From Palsa-504 sp963847965 (GTDB taxonomy: Bacteria > Actinomycetota > Actinomycetes > Streptosporangiales > Streptosporangiaceae): a stretch of DNA of 64,000 nucleotides. Shown here piece after piece: positions 1 through 8,547 of this stretch (the first letter of the stretch is position 1; each line of letters begins with the position of its first letter). The stretch spans positions 204,339-268,338 of the forward strand of contig CAWKCG010000012.1 in the NCBI GenBank assembly GCA_963847965.1. Direction: 5' to 3'. The position numbers and the translations under genes are program-made. Under the pieces are notes generated by a model. It did no database searches. It had not been told where the DNA came from and saw only the letters and a list, made by a program, of their open reading frames with translations.

Positions 1-1328
1 GCGTGGAGGCGGGCGTGCGCAGCGGGCAGCTCGGTCCGGGCGACCGGCTCCCCCCGGTACGCGAATTGGCCAGCCAGCTCGGCGTCAGCCCGACCACGGT
101 CGCGGCCGCCTACGGCGACCTGCGCCGGCGCGGCATCACCGCCGGCGCGGGCCGGGCGGGCACGCGGATCCGCTCCGCTCCCCCGGTCAGCACCCGCGGG
201 TACCTGCGGGCGCAGGCGGGCGCGCGCGACCTCATCAGCGGCGGCCCCGATCCGGATCTGCTCCCCGACCTGCCCGCCCGGCCCGCCGCACGGCCTGCGC
301 GGATGTACGCGCAGGCGCCCGTCATGCCGCGGCTGCGCTCGCTCGCCGCGGAGCAACTGCAGGCCGATGGCATCGACGCGACCAGCCTGATCGTCACCGG
401 CGGCGCGCTGGACGGCATCGAGCGGGTGCTGGCGACCTGGCTCACGCCCTCGGACCGGGTCATCGTCGAGGACCCGGGCCACGCGGTGACCTTTGACCTG
501 GTGGCGGCCATGGGCTTCACCGCGGTCCCCGTCCCGGTCGACGACCTGGGCATCCGCCCGGCCGAGCTCGCGGCCGCGCTCGCCAGGGGCGCCGGCGCGC
601 TGATCGTCACCCCCCGCGCCCAGGCCGCCACCGGCGCCGCATGGTCGGCCGGCCGGGCCGCCGCGATCGCCGAGGCGCTGCGGCGCTACCCATCGATCGG
701 GGTCATCGAAGACGACCACGCGGGCCCGGTGGCGGGCGCACCCGCGTTCACCGCGTGCGCCGGACGCAGCCGCTGGGTCACCATCCGCTCGGTGTCCAAG
801 TCGCTCGGGCCGGATCTGCGGCTGGCGGTCGTCGCCGGGGATGAGGCCACGATCGCGCGGGTCGCGGGGCGGCAGGCGCTCGGCACGGGCTGGGTGAGCT
901 ACGAGCTGCAGAGCCTGGTCGCCGACCTGTGGGCCGACCCGTCGGTCCCGCGCGCGCTGGCCAAGGCGGCGCGGGTGTACGGCGCCCGGCGCGAGGCGCT
1001 CCGCGCCGCCCTGCGCGAGCACGGGATCGGCGCGACCGGGCGATCCGGCCTCACCTGCTGGGTCCAGGTCTCCGACGAGGAGGGCGTCGCGTCCCGCCTG
1101 GCCGGGTCGGGCTGGGCGGTGGCACCGGGCCAGCGGTTCCGCATCGCCGCGCCGCCGGGCGTCAGGATCTCGTTCTCCACCCTGGACTCCTCGGACGCCC
1201 CCGCGTTCGCCGCCGACTTCGCCCGCGCGCTCCGGTACCGGGCATCCCGCCTGGACTTAGAGCGTACATGCCAGCTCGCAGTCCGGCTTGTCCCGCCTAC
1301 AGCTCGACCTGACCGGTCACACAGGTGA
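1..1328 (+). CDS. MocR-like GntR/aminotransferase regulator (5' end outside window)
   Basis: The visible protein starts inside a GntR winged helix (GDRLPPVRELASQLGVSPTTVAAAY, helix-turn-helix near residues 15-45) and continues into a fold-type I aminotransferase-like domain, with the PLP-lysine region SVSKSLGPDLRLAVVAG near residue 265. This two-domain layout defines MocR/PdxR regulators, which bind PLP and often control vitamin B6, GABA or taurine genes. The first visible codon is GTG at 3, but family members carry roughly 10-20 more N-terminal residues, so the true start lies left of the window. The last ~20 residues are not family-like and run 32 bp into the convergent phzF-like gene. The target is unknown. 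Confidence 0.85.
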   Translation, partial: VEAGVRSGQLGPGDRLPPVRELASQLGVSPTTVAAAYGDLRRRGITAGAGRAGTRIRSAPPVSTRGYLRAQAGARDLISGGPDPDLLPDLPARPAARPARMYAQAPVMPRLRSLAAEQLQADGIDATSLIVTGGALDGIERVLATWLTPSDRVIVEDPGHAVTFDLVAAMGFTAVPVPVDDLGIRPAELAAALARGAGALIVTPRAQAATGAAWSAGRAAAIAEALRRYPSIGVIEDDHAGPVAGAPAFTACAGRSRWVTIRSVSKSLGPDLRLAVVAGDEATIARVAGRQALGTGWVSYELQSLVADLWADPSVPRALAKAARVYGARREALRAALREHGIGATGRSGLTCWVQVSDEEGVASRLAGSGWAVAPGQRFRIAAPPGVRISFSTLDSSDAPAFAADFARALRYRASRLDLERTCQLAVRLVPPTARPDRSHR

Positions 1329-2127
1329 CGGTGCCGCCGGCCACCCAGATCGCGCCGTCGGCATCTCGGGAGATGTGGACCCGGCCGGAGCGGCCGAGTG
1401 CGGTGCCCTGGCTCGCCACGTAGGGCGCGGTGGCCCGGCCCGTCCGCAGCAGCCACGCCGCCAGCGAGGCGTTCAGGCTCCCGGTGACCGGGTCCTCGGC
1501 CGTGACTCCGTCCTTGGGGAAGAACGCCCGCACCTCGAACGCGGCCGGCGACCCGGCCGGGTAGGGTCCCACGACACCCAGGTCGAGGTCGGTTGCGCCG
1601 GGTTTGACGGCCAGCACCGCATCCGCGCTGTCCAGCAGCACGGCGACCCAGCCCGGGCCGTTGTCGGCCCAGGACGCGTCCACGATGGCGGAGGAGTCGA
1701 GGCCCAGCACCGACGCGATACGCGCCTGCAGTTCGCTGTCCACCGGGCCGTCCCGCAGCACCGGCGGCGCCGCGAAGGCCAGCCCGTCCGCCGTCCAGCG
1801 CAGCCTCACCAGCCCCGCACCGCACTCCTGCACCATCACGTCGGGCTGGCGCGGCGTGCCGCCGGCGGCCAGCCACGCGTGGCAGGTCCCGAGGGTGGGG
1901 TGCCCGGCGAAGGGCAGTTCGGCCGCGGGCGTGAAGATCCGCACCCGGTAGTCCGCGCCGGGGTCGCCGGGCGGCAGCACGAACGTGGTCTCGGACAGGT
2001 TCGTCCAGTTGGCGAAGCGCTGCATCTGCTCGGCGGATAGCCCGTCACCGTCGAGGACCACCGCCACCGGGTTCCCCTGGTACGGGGTTGAGGTAAACAC
2101 GTCCACTTGACTGAACGGCCGGGTCAT
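1297..2127 (-). CDS. PhzF family isomerase/epimerase-like protein
   Basis: The 276-residue protein has the PhzF fold signatures: N-terminal FSQVDVFTSTPYQGNPVAVV, the catalytic-Glu region NLSETTFVLPP (about residue 45), and FTPAAELPFAGHPTLGTCHA with the GHPT loop. A second half with DPVTGSLNASLAAWL repeats the fold. PhzF relatives isomerise or epimerise small acids by proton shuttling; outside phenazine clusters their substrates are usually unknown, and no phenazine gene is nearby. Length is normal. The ATG start at 2127 gives the conserved N-terminus directly. It converges on the MocR-like gene with a short 3' overlap. Confidence 0.9.
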   Translation of the reverse strand: MTRPFSQVDVFTSTPYQGNPVAVVLDGDGLSAEQMQRFANWTNLSETTFVLPPGDPGADYRVRIFTPAAELPFAGHPTLGTCHAWLAAGGTPRQPDVMVQECGAGLVRLRWTADGLAFAAPPVLRDGPVDSELQARIASVLGLDSSAIVDASWADNGPGWVAVLLDSADAVLAVKPGATDLDLGVVGPYPAGSPAAFEVRAFFPKDGVTAEDPVTGSLNASLAAWLLRTGRATAPYVASQGTALGRSGRVHISRDADGAIWVAGGTVTCVTGQVEL

Positions 2128-2175
2128 GAGCCCACGCTAGCCCATGGGATCTCGCGCGTGCCTCACCTGCCGTCA

Positions 2176-2222
2176 CGGCACCCGGCCCGCGGCCCCGGCC
2201 CGCGGCCCCGGCCCGCGGCCGC
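2176..2222. repeat. GC-only tandem repeat (ggcccgcggcccc)
   Basis: About three copies of a 13-bp GC-only unit, each containing the palindrome GGCCGCGGCC-like core, lie in the gap between the phzF-like and VOC genes. No function is suggested. Confidence 0.6.
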
Positions 2223-2238
2223 CTCGCGCTGGGCGCGC

Positions 2239-2637
2239 TCAGTCCCGCGCGCTGAGCACGCAGAACTCGTTGCCTTCGGGGTCGGCCATGACGACCCAGG
2301 TCGCCGTGGCGGGATCCTGCCCGACGTCGACGCGCCTGGCGCCGAGCGCCTCGAGCCGGCGCACCTCGCTCTCCTGGTCGCCGTCGGCCGGCGGAGCCAG
2401 GTCGATGTGCAGCCGGTTCTTGACTGCCTTCCCCTCGGGCACGGGCACGAAGACCAGGCCCGGGCCCTGCTCGAGCACCGGGATGTCCTGCGTCTCGTCC
2501 AGCGCGTGCGGCGGGACCACGGCTACCTCGTCGTCGGCCTCGAAGGCAACGACCCAGCCGAGCGCCTCCGCCCACCAGCGGCCCTGGGCCTTGATGTCCC
2601 TGCCGTCCACGACGACCGAATACCAGCGGATGCTCAT
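2239..2637 (-). CDS. VOC (glyoxalase/bleomycin-resistance) family protein
   Basis: The 132-residue single-domain protein begins MSIRWYSVVVDGRDIKA and ends DPEGNEFCVL, the usual end of the VOC (vicinal oxygen chelate) fold with its metal-ligand glutamate. The central RLHIDLAPP strand supplies the expected His/Asp metal ligand. VOC proteins include dioxygenases, glyoxalases and antibiotic-binding proteins, and this subtype (cd06587-like, actinobacterial) has no assigned substrate. It stands alone on the minus strand, back to back with the methyltransferase gene; the 83-bp gap would hold both promoters. Confidence 0.85.
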   Translation of the reverse strand: MSIRWYSVVVDGRDIKAQGRWWAEALGWVVAFEADDEVAVVPPHALDETQDIPVLEQGPGLVFVPVPEGKAVKNRLHIDLAPPADGDQESEVRRLEALGARRVDVGQDPATATWVVMADPEGNEFCVLSARD

Positions 2638-2720
2638 GGGGACGAAGGTAGCCCACGCACCGGCCCGCCTGCGCGCGGCTGCCTCGCGAACACCGACGTC
2701 CTGCCTATAGGTTTGCCCCT

Positions 2721-3380
2721 ATGGCACGCCGAACCGAGCAGATCAGCCTGCACCTCAACGCCTACCTCACCGCGCACAGCAGCCCGCCGGACGCGGTGCT
2801 GAGGGAGCTGGCGAACGAGACCACTGACCTGTTCCCGAACGAGTCCGGTCTGCAGATCGCCCCCGAGCAGGGCACCTTCATGACCATGCTCACGCAGTTG
2901 ACCGGGGTCAGCTCGGCCATCGAGATCGGCACCTTCACCGGTTACTCCTCGATCTGCATTGCCCGCGGGCTCCAGCCCGGCGGGCGGCTGCTCTGCTGCG
3001 ACATCAGCGAGGAGTGGACCTCGGTGGCCAGGAAGTACTGGGAGAAGGCGGGCCTGGCCGACCGGATCGAGCTCCGGCTCGCCCCGGCCATGGACACGCT
3101 GGCCTCGCTGCCCGACGAGGAGCTGTTCGACCTGGCCTTCATCGACGCCGACAAGAGCGGCTACCTCGGCTACTGGCGGCAGGTCGTGCCCCGGATCCGC
3201 GCGGGCGGGCTGATCATGGTCGACAACACGTTCTCGCACGGCCGGGTGATCGACGCGGGCAACGATAATCCCGCCGTGATCGCGGTCAGGGACTTCAACG
3301 ACCACGCCGCCGCCGACAACCGGGTCAACCTGGTCATGGTCCCCATCGGCGACGGGCTGACGCTGGCCCGCAAGAAGTAA
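2721..3380 (+). CDS. Class I SAM-dependent O-methyltransferase (caffeoyl-CoA OMT family)
   Basis: The 219-residue protein has SAM motif I IEIGTFTGYSSICIARGL (residues ~66-83), the acidic loop LLCCDISEEW and the metal-binding LAFIDADKSGYLGYWRQV followed by GGLIMVDNTFSHGRV, all typical of cation-dependent catechol/caffeoyl-CoA-type O-methyltransferases. Length is standard (about 220). The ATG start at 2721 leads into the conserved N-terminal helix. In bacteria such enzymes methylate catechol-like secondary metabolites. It appears monocistronic, and the substrate is not predictable from context. Confidence 0.9.
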   Translation: MARRTEQISLHLNAYLTAHSSPPDAVLRELANETTDLFPNESGLQIAPEQGTFMTMLTQLTGVSSAIEIGTFTGYSSICIARGLQPGGRLLCCDISEEWTSVARKYWEKAGLADRIELRLAPAMDTLASLPDEELFDLAFIDADKSGYLGYWRQVVPRIRAGGLIMVDNTFSHGRVIDAGNDNPAVIAVRDFNDHAAADNRVNLVMVPIGDGLTLARKK

Positions 3381-3512
3381 CCTTGGCCTCTAGCGTCTCC
3401 CCATCCCCCGCCGTTACGCCACCCACCCGGTCGGCCACCCAATGGAAGCGGCAACCAACCAGAAGCGTTAGGACGTGACAACCATCGAGTTCCGGACTGC
3501 CCAGACCGGAGG

Positions 3513-4301
3513 TTAGCCGGCCTGGTTTTCTTCCAGGGCGCCGCCGAGGTAGAGCGCGCCGATCTCAGGGTTCTCCAGGACCTCGCGGCCGGTGCCCGAC
3601 AGCCGGACGCGCCCGCTTTCCATCACCACGCCGTGACTGGACAGGCGCAGCCCGGCCCGGGCGTTCTGCTCGACGAGCAGGATCGTGGTCCCCGCGGCGC
3701 TCATCTGCCTGACCGCGTCGAACACCGTCCGGCCGATCTTCGGCGCCAGGCCCATCGACGGCTCGTCGAGCAGCAGCAGCCTGGGCTCGAGCATGAGCGC
3801 CCGGGCGAATTCGACCAGCCGTTGCTGCCCGCCGGACAAGCTGCCGGCCTTCTGCCTGGCCCATCCGGCAATCTGCGGGAAGACGTCGAATACGGCCTCG
3901 ACCCGGCGGGCGGTCAGCGCCCGGTCGGGCAGGATGTACCCGCCGAGCTCGATGTTCTCCCGGACCGTCATGTCGCGGAACAGGCTGTGGTTCTGCGGCA
4001 CCTGGACCACGCCCAGCTGCAGGATCTGGCGCGGCGACCGGCCGACCAGGTTCTGCCCGTCAAGGAGCATCGACCCGAGCCGCGGCCTGAGCAGCCCGCT
4101 GATCGCGGCCATCAGCGTCGATTTGCCCGCGCCGTTGGGCCCGACCACGCAGGTGATCCCGCCCTGGGCCACCTCGAGGGATACCCCGCGGAGCACGTCC
4201 CCGCCGCCGTACCCGGCCACCAGGCCTTCAATCCTGAGTACCGAACGGGCGGTGGTGCCCGGCCCAGGTTCCTGCGCCGGGCTATCGGCCGGCCGGGTCA
4301 C
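3513..4301 (-). CDS. livF: Branched-chain amino acid/amide ABC transporter ATPase, LivF type
   Basis: Cytoplasmic ATPase of a HAAT-type importer. It shows Walker A GPNGAGKST (~residue 57), Q-loop VVQVPQNHSLF, signature LSGGQQRLVEF, Walker B LLLLDEPSMGLAPKI and a switch His-less LVEQNAR, as usual in LivF. The 262 residues are slightly longer than typical because of an N-terminal Pro/Ala extension. It is the last gene of the importer operon and its ATG overlaps the livG stop (ATGA), implying translational coupling. Which HAAT substrate is imported (branched-chain amino acids, amides or urea) is not decided by the ATPase. Confidence 0.92.
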   Translation of the reverse strand: MTRPADSPAQEPGPGTTARSVLRIEGLVAGYGGGDVLRGVSLEVAQGGITCVVGPNGAGKSTLMAAISGLLRPRLGSMLLDGQNLVGRSPRQILQLGVVQVPQNHSLFRDMTVRENIELGGYILPDRALTARRVEAVFDVFPQIAGWARQKAGSLSGGQQRLVEFARALMLEPRLLLLDEPSMGLAPKIGRTVFDAVRQMSAAGTTILLVEQNARAGLRLSSHGVVMESGRVRLSGTGREVLENPEIGALYLGGALEENQAG

Positions 4302-5050
4302 GCGCCCTCCTCGCCGATCTCGGCTACTTCCTCCTCGTCGGTGGTGTCCTCACCGAGGTAGGCGTCAAGGACCCGGCGGTCGGCGCGGACGATGCCGGGC
4401 GGCCCGGTGGCGACCACGGTGCCCGAGTCGAGCACCGTCACCTGGTCGCAGAGCCCCATCACGAACTCCATGTTGTGCTCGACGATGAGGAACGTCACCC
4501 CGGCCGCGTTCAGCTCGCGGATCCGGGCGGCGATCTGGTTGACCAGCGTCAGGTTCACCCCGCCGGCCGGCTCGTCGAGCAGGACGATGGCGGGCTCCGC
4601 GACCAGGACGTAGGCCAGTTCGAGCAGCTTGCGCTGGCCGTAGGAGAGCGTGCCCGCGAGCGCGGCGTGATGCCCGGCGATGCCGACGAACTCAAGCTGC
4701 TCCATCGCCTGCTTCCTGGCGGCGCTCCGCCCGTGCCTGGAGGGAACCAGCATGTTCTCCATGACGGTGAGGCTGGCGAAGATCCTGGTCAGCTGGAAGG
4801 TGCGGCCGATGCCGAGCGCGAAGACCTTGTCCGGGGCGATGTTGGTGATCTTGCGCCCGGCCAGGTAGACCTCGCCCGCGTCCGCCTTGGCGTACCCGGT
4901 GATCACGTTGAACAGGGTGGTCTTGCCGGATCCGTTCGGGCCGATCAGCCCGGCCACCTCGCCCTGGCCGACCTCCACGGTGCAATCGTCGAGCGCCTGC
5001 ACGCCGCCGTAGGCCTTGCGCACCCCGTCCGTCCGCAGCAGCACGCTCAC
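4298..5050 (-). CDS. livG: Branched-chain amino acid/amide ABC transporter ATPase, LivG type
   Basis: The 250-residue ATPase has Walker A GPNGSGKTT, the LivG-specific RTFQLTRIFASLTVMENML segment, signature LSYGQRKLLEL, Walker B AIVLLDEPAGGVN and switch FLIVEHNMEFVM. It would pair with LivF under the LivH/LivM pore. The start GTG/ATG at 5050 gives the standard N-terminus. Unlike its neighbours, it is separated from livM by 118 bp made largely of a duplicated sequence. The acidic C-terminal tail (EDTTDEEEVAEIGEEGA) overlaps the livF start. Confidence 0.92.
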   Translation of the reverse strand: MSVLLRTDGVRKAYGGVQALDDCTVEVGQGEVAGLIGPNGSGKTTLFNVITGYAKADAGEVYLAGRKITNIAPDKVFALGIGRTFQLTRIFASLTVMENMLVPSRHGRSAARKQAMEQLEFVGIAGHHAALAGTLSYGQRKLLELAYVLVAEPAIVLLDEPAGGVNLTLVNQIAARIRELNAAGVTFLIVEHNMEFVMGLCDQVTVLDSGTVVATGPPGIVRADRRVLDAYLGEDTTDEEEVAEIGEEGA

Positions 5051-5276
5051 TGCGCTCTCCCCGCTCGCTCTGCTTTCCCGCTCGCCTCCGGGCGCCTTTT
5101 GAAGCGTCTCCTTCCCTCGTCGCTCCTTACGTCGCTCCTCAGTCCGGGCGACGCCGGCGCCCTTTGGCTCACTGTGCTCTCCCCGCTCGCCTCCGGGCCG
5201 CCTTCAAGGCACCTCCTTCCCTCGTCGCTCCTTCGTCGCTCCTCAGTCCAGTCGGCGCCGCGGCCCTTTGGCTCGC
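5051..5276. repeat. Imperfect ~110-bp direct duplication spanning the livM 3' end and the livM-livG gap
   Basis: Two copies (about 5051-5171 and 5173-5276) share the order tgcgctctccccgctcgc, ctccttccctcgtcgctcc, cgtcgctcctcagtcc and ccctttggctc. The right copy encodes the last ~36 residues of LivM, and the left copy fills the livM-livG gap. Within each copy a short subrepeat (cgtcgctcctt) recurs. Confidence 0.8.
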
Positions 5277-6323
5277 GGGAGGAATCGCAGAGCGGCCCTT
5301 GGTCCGCAGCCTGGTGATCCACTCGGCGCCGGTCGGGATGATGCCGCGCGGCATGAACAGCACGACCACCAGGAACAGCACGCCGAGCAGGATCTCGCTG
5401 AGGTAGGCGTTGGTGAAGACGGTGTTGAGGTACAACTGGCCCGGCTCGATGATGAGCGCGCCGAGGACCGGGCCGGACACGGTGCCGAGGCCGCCCAGGA
5501 ACGCCATCAGGACCACGGACAGGTCGAACAGGGGGTCGAAGCCGGTAGACGGCTCGACCTGGGCGATGTAGTAGAACCACACGCCGCCCACCAGCGCGGT
5601 AATCGCGCCGGACAGGACGAACGCGGTCAGCTTGACCCGCATCGGGTGCACCCCGAGGCCGCGCGCCCGGTCCTCGTCGTCCCTGATCGCGCGCAGGTGC
5701 AGGCCGAACCTGGAGCGCCGGGTCAGCCAGGCCAGCGCCGTCGCGCCTACGGCACAGGCCAGCGCCGTGTAGTAGAACGGGTTGTTGAACGTCTGCGGGT
5801 TCCAGGACAGGAACGGGGCGGCCAGCCCGCTCGACCCGCCGGTGAAGGAGAAGTTGTACGCCATCAGCTGGAAGATGAAGAACATCGCGATCGTGATCAC
5901 GATGAAGGTGTGCCGCCTGACGCGCAGCGCCGCCAGGCCGAACGGCACCGCGATCAGCGCCCCGACGGCCGCGGCCAGCGGCAGCAGGCCGAATACGCCG
6001 TCCCCGCCGATGTGCCAGTCCCGCGCGGCGATGCCGACCGCGTAAGCCCCGCTGCCGAAGAACACGGCGTGGCCGAGCGAGATGTAGCCGGAGAATCCCG
6101 AGAAGGTATTCCAGGCCGAGGCCACCGCGACGAAGATCATCGCGAACACGCCGTAGTTCGTCACCGCGGGGTTGGTAAGGACCAGGGGAAAGGCCACCGC
6201 CACCGCGAGCACCGCGGCCACGCCCACAGCCCGCACCGCCCGCCCCCGGGTCAGCGCGCCGAACCGCGCCAGAACCTCCGCGTCCGCCCGACGGTCCCGC
6301 GATCCGGTGCTGGCCTGGCTCAT
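5169..6323 (-). CDS. livM: Branched-chain amino acid/amide ABC transporter permease, LivM type
   Basis: The 384-residue multi-pass inner-membrane permease has about 9-10 hydrophobic segments, beginning after a ~35-residue charged N-terminus (VGVAAVLAVAVAFPLVL). Family landmarks are SGFSGYISLGHAVFFGSGAYAVG and the cytoplasmic coupling loop LHLRAIRDDEDRARGLGVHPMRVKL. The ATG at 6323 overlaps the livH stop as ATGA, which fixes the start. The C-terminus continues past the usual end (MPRGIIPTG) with an Arg/Ala/Gly-rich tail of ~36 residues, encoded by one copy of a local duplication; this tail is probably not functional. Confidence 0.92.
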   Translation of the reverse strand: MSQASTGSRDRRADAEVLARFGALTRGRAVRAVGVAAVLAVAVAFPLVLTNPAVTNYGVFAMIFVAVASAWNTFSGFSGYISLGHAVFFGSGAYAVGIAARDWHIGGDGVFGLLPLAAAVGALIAVPFGLAALRVRRHTFIVITIAMFFIFQLMAYNFSFTGGSSGLAAPFLSWNPQTFNNPFYYTALACAVGATALAWLTRRSRFGLHLRAIRDDEDRARGLGVHPMRVKLTAFVLSGAITALVGGVWFYYIAQVEPSTGFDPLFDLSVVLMAFLGGLGTVSGPVLGALIIEPGQLYLNTVFTNAYLSEILLGVLFLVVVLFMPRGIIPTGAEWITRLRTKGRSAIPPASQRAAAPTGLRSDEGATREGGALKAARRRAGRAQ

Positions 6324-7201
6324 TGCGCCCGCACCGGCGACCGGCCGAAGAATCCGGTCGGGCGGATCAGCAGGACCAGGACGAGGACGGCGTAGAAGAC
6401 GGCGGTGGCCCACTGCGGTTGCCAGATGTCCACCAGCGACTCGACGGTCAGCATGAAGACGGCCGCGACGAGCGCGCCGCCGATACTGCCCAGGCCGCCG
6501 AGGATGATGATCGCGAGCAGCCGCGAGATCAGGTCGTATCCGCTGTTGGGGTCGAACCCGCCGTTGGTCGCCCCGAACATCATCCCCCCGGCCGCGGTCA
6601 CCGCGACGCCGATGCCGAACGTGATGGCAGCGACACGGTTGGTGTCGATGCCGATCAGCCGAGCCGCCGTCTCGTCCTGCATCGTCGCGCGCACGCTCCG
6701 GCCGAACCCGGTCCGGTAGAGGAGCGCGTAAAGGGCCAGCACCAACAATACCGCCAGCGCGAAGCCGAACAGGTAGATGTAGGCCAGGTAGAAGCCGAAC
6801 ACGTGGATGCTCGAGGTCACGTACCAGGCGTTCAGTTCCCTGACGTCGGGTCCGTAGATCTCGTACAGGACCCCCTCGATGATCAACGCGATCGCGTAAC
6901 TGACCAGCAGGGTCATCGACACGCGCTCCCGGCCGCGCAGCGGTCGGATGAACGCCCACTGGATCACGACGCCCAGCACGAACATGGCGGGCACGGTGAT
7001 CAGCAACCCGATGAACAGGTCGATGTGCAGCCGTGCCGCCAGTCCGTAGCTGAGGTAGGCACCGAGGATGACCAGGATGCCCTGCGCGATGTTGATGATG
7101 TCCAGCACGCCGAAGATCAGGGTCAGGCCGACCGCCATCAGGGCGTAAACGCCCCCGATCAGGATCCCGTCGACAATGGCCTCATAGATCTCCCGCGCCA
7201 C
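6320..7201 (-). CDS. livH: Branched-chain amino acid/amide ABC transporter permease, LivH type
   Basis: The 293-residue integral membrane protein has about eight hydrophobic helices and LivH hallmarks: IVDGILIGGVYALMAVGLTLIFGVLDIINIAQG at the N-terminus and the coupling loop SVRATMQDETAARLIGIDTNRVAAITF. It forms the translocation pore with LivM. The gene begins 28 bp after livK and overlaps livM by 4 bp, so livK-H-M is one transcript. Length and start (ATG at 7201) are normal. Confidence 0.93.
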   Translation of the reverse strand: MAREIYEAIVDGILIGGVYALMAVGLTLIFGVLDIINIAQGILVILGAYLSYGLAARLHIDLFIGLLITVPAMFVLGVVIQWAFIRPLRGRERVSMTLLVSYAIALIIEGVLYEIYGPDVRELNAWYVTSSIHVFGFYLAYIYLFGFALAVLLVLALYALLYRTGFGRSVRATMQDETAARLIGIDTNRVAAITFGIGVAVTAAGGMMFGATNGGFDPNSGYDLISRLLAIIILGGLGSIGGALVAAVFMLTVESLVDIWQPQWATAVFYAVLVLVLLIRPTGFFGRSPVRAQ

Positions 7202-7229
7202 GCGGCCTCCTTCTTGGGCTTACCCGCGC

Positions 7230-8516
7230 CTAGCTGCTCCAGGCCGGCTTGGTCGCGATGATCGGCTTCGAGCCTGGCGCGCTGGACGGCAGGACCTGGT
7301 TGAAGACGTCGCCCGTCTGCCACTGGAAAACGAACGCGTCGGACGCGCCGTTCTCGCCGAGCGAGTCGAACTTCACCGGCCCCTGGACGCTGCTGAGCGT
7401 CACGCCGCTGTGCAGGTAGGCGATGATCTTGGCGTTGTCGGTGCCGCCGGTCGCCACGATCGCCTGCGCCATCACCTGGCCGACCGAGTAGGACTCGGCG
7501 ACGTCAGCGCTGACGCCCGACGGGGTGCCGCCGTACTTGGCGACGTACTCGTTGATCAGCGTCTGGCTGGCCGCGTTGGAGAAGCCGGGGTACCAGCCGT
7601 TGGGCACCATCATCCCGATGGCGTTGCCCTTCCCGACCACCGACAAGAACGCGGCACCCTGGTCGGGACCCGCGGCCGCGATGAACAGCTTCGGGGTGTA
7701 GTGCTGCTGCTCGAATGCCTGCATGAAGGCGGCGACGGTCGGCACGTCGGTGGAGCCGAGGACCACGATCTGTGCGCCGCTGGCGGCCACCTGGTCGGCC
7801 GGCGCCTTATAGTCCGCGACCTCCTCGGGGAAGATCTTCGAGTACACCGTCTTCACCCCGAGCGCCGACAGCATCTGCTGCGCCAGCTGGACCGGCGGGT
7901 CGGCGAACGGGTCGTCGGCCATCGGGTAGGCCGCGGTCTTGGGCCGCTGGCTGGCCGGCAGCGACGCGATGTAGTTGACGAACGGGACCATCTCGTCCCT
8001 GATCGGCAGGCTGACGTCGAAGATGTTGTGATCGGCCAGGTTGGGCGGGCTGTTGAAGACGGTCGGCGCGCCGCCTGCGCCCTCGACGAACGCGTAGCCG
8101 TACCTGGCCACCACGGCATCCGCCGGCGTGGTCAGCAGCGACGAGAAGGGCCCGAACGTCAGGTCCACGTGGTCGGAGGAGATCAGGGTCCGGTAGTTGG
8201 TGACCACCTGGGCGGGCGAGCTGTTGTCGTTGAGGATCTTCAGCACGACCTTCCGGCCGAGGATGCCGCCCTTGGCGTTCACGTCGTTGGCCCAGAGCTC
8301 GTACCCGTGCTCGTAGTTGATGCCGTCCGTGGAGAAGTCGCCGGTCAGGGACAGCGAGGCGCCGATGACAATCGGCGCCTTGGTGGTCGTGGTCGTGGTG
8401 GAACTGCTACTGCTGCTGCTCGAGCTGCTGCAAGACGCCAGCATGCCGGTCGCTAGCACTGCTGCCGCGCTCGCGGCGATGGCTTTCCTGGAGAGCCAGG
8501 GGATCTTGCGTCCCAC
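7230..8516 (-). CDS. livK: HAAT-family ABC transporter substrate-binding lipoprotein, LivK type
   Basis: The 428-residue protein has a signal peptide (KAIAASAAAVLATGM) and a lipobox LASC placing the lipidated Cys at residue 29, followed by a Ser/Thr-only linker. The mature part is a type I periplasmic-binding-like domain starting PIVIGASLSLTGDFSTDG. It should sit on the outer face of the membrane and deliver ligand to LivHM. The sequence resembles the broad Peripla_BP_6 group, which covers amino acids, amides, urea and aromatic acids, so the ligand is open. A strong GGAGGA ribosome site precedes the GTG start. The coupled dehydrogenase gene upstream points to a short hydroxy acid or valine-related ligand, which is inference. 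Confidence 0.9.
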   Translation of the reverse strand: MGRKIPWLSRKAIAASAAAVLATGMLASCSSSSSSSSSSTTTTTTKAPIVIGASLSLTGDFSTDGINYEHGYELWANDVNAKGGILGRKVVLKILNDNSSPAQVVTNYRTLISSDHVDLTFGPFSSLLTTPADAVVARYGYAFVEGAGGAPTVFNSPPNLADHNIFDVSLPIRDEMVPFVNYIASLPASQRPKTAAYPMADDPFADPPVQLAQQMLSALGVKTVYSKIFPEEVADYKAPADQVAASGAQIVVLGSTDVPTVAAFMQAFEQQHYTPKLFIAAAGPDQGAAFLSVVGKGNAIGMMVPNGWYPGFSNAASQTLINEYVAKYGGTPSGVSADVAESYSVGQVMAQAIVATGGTDNAKIIAYLHSGVTLSSVQGPVKFDSLGENGASDAFVFQWQTGDVFNQVLPSSAPGSKPIIATKPAWSS

Positions 8517-8547
8517 GCCTGGTTCCTCCTTCGTCAGTTTGTTTAGG

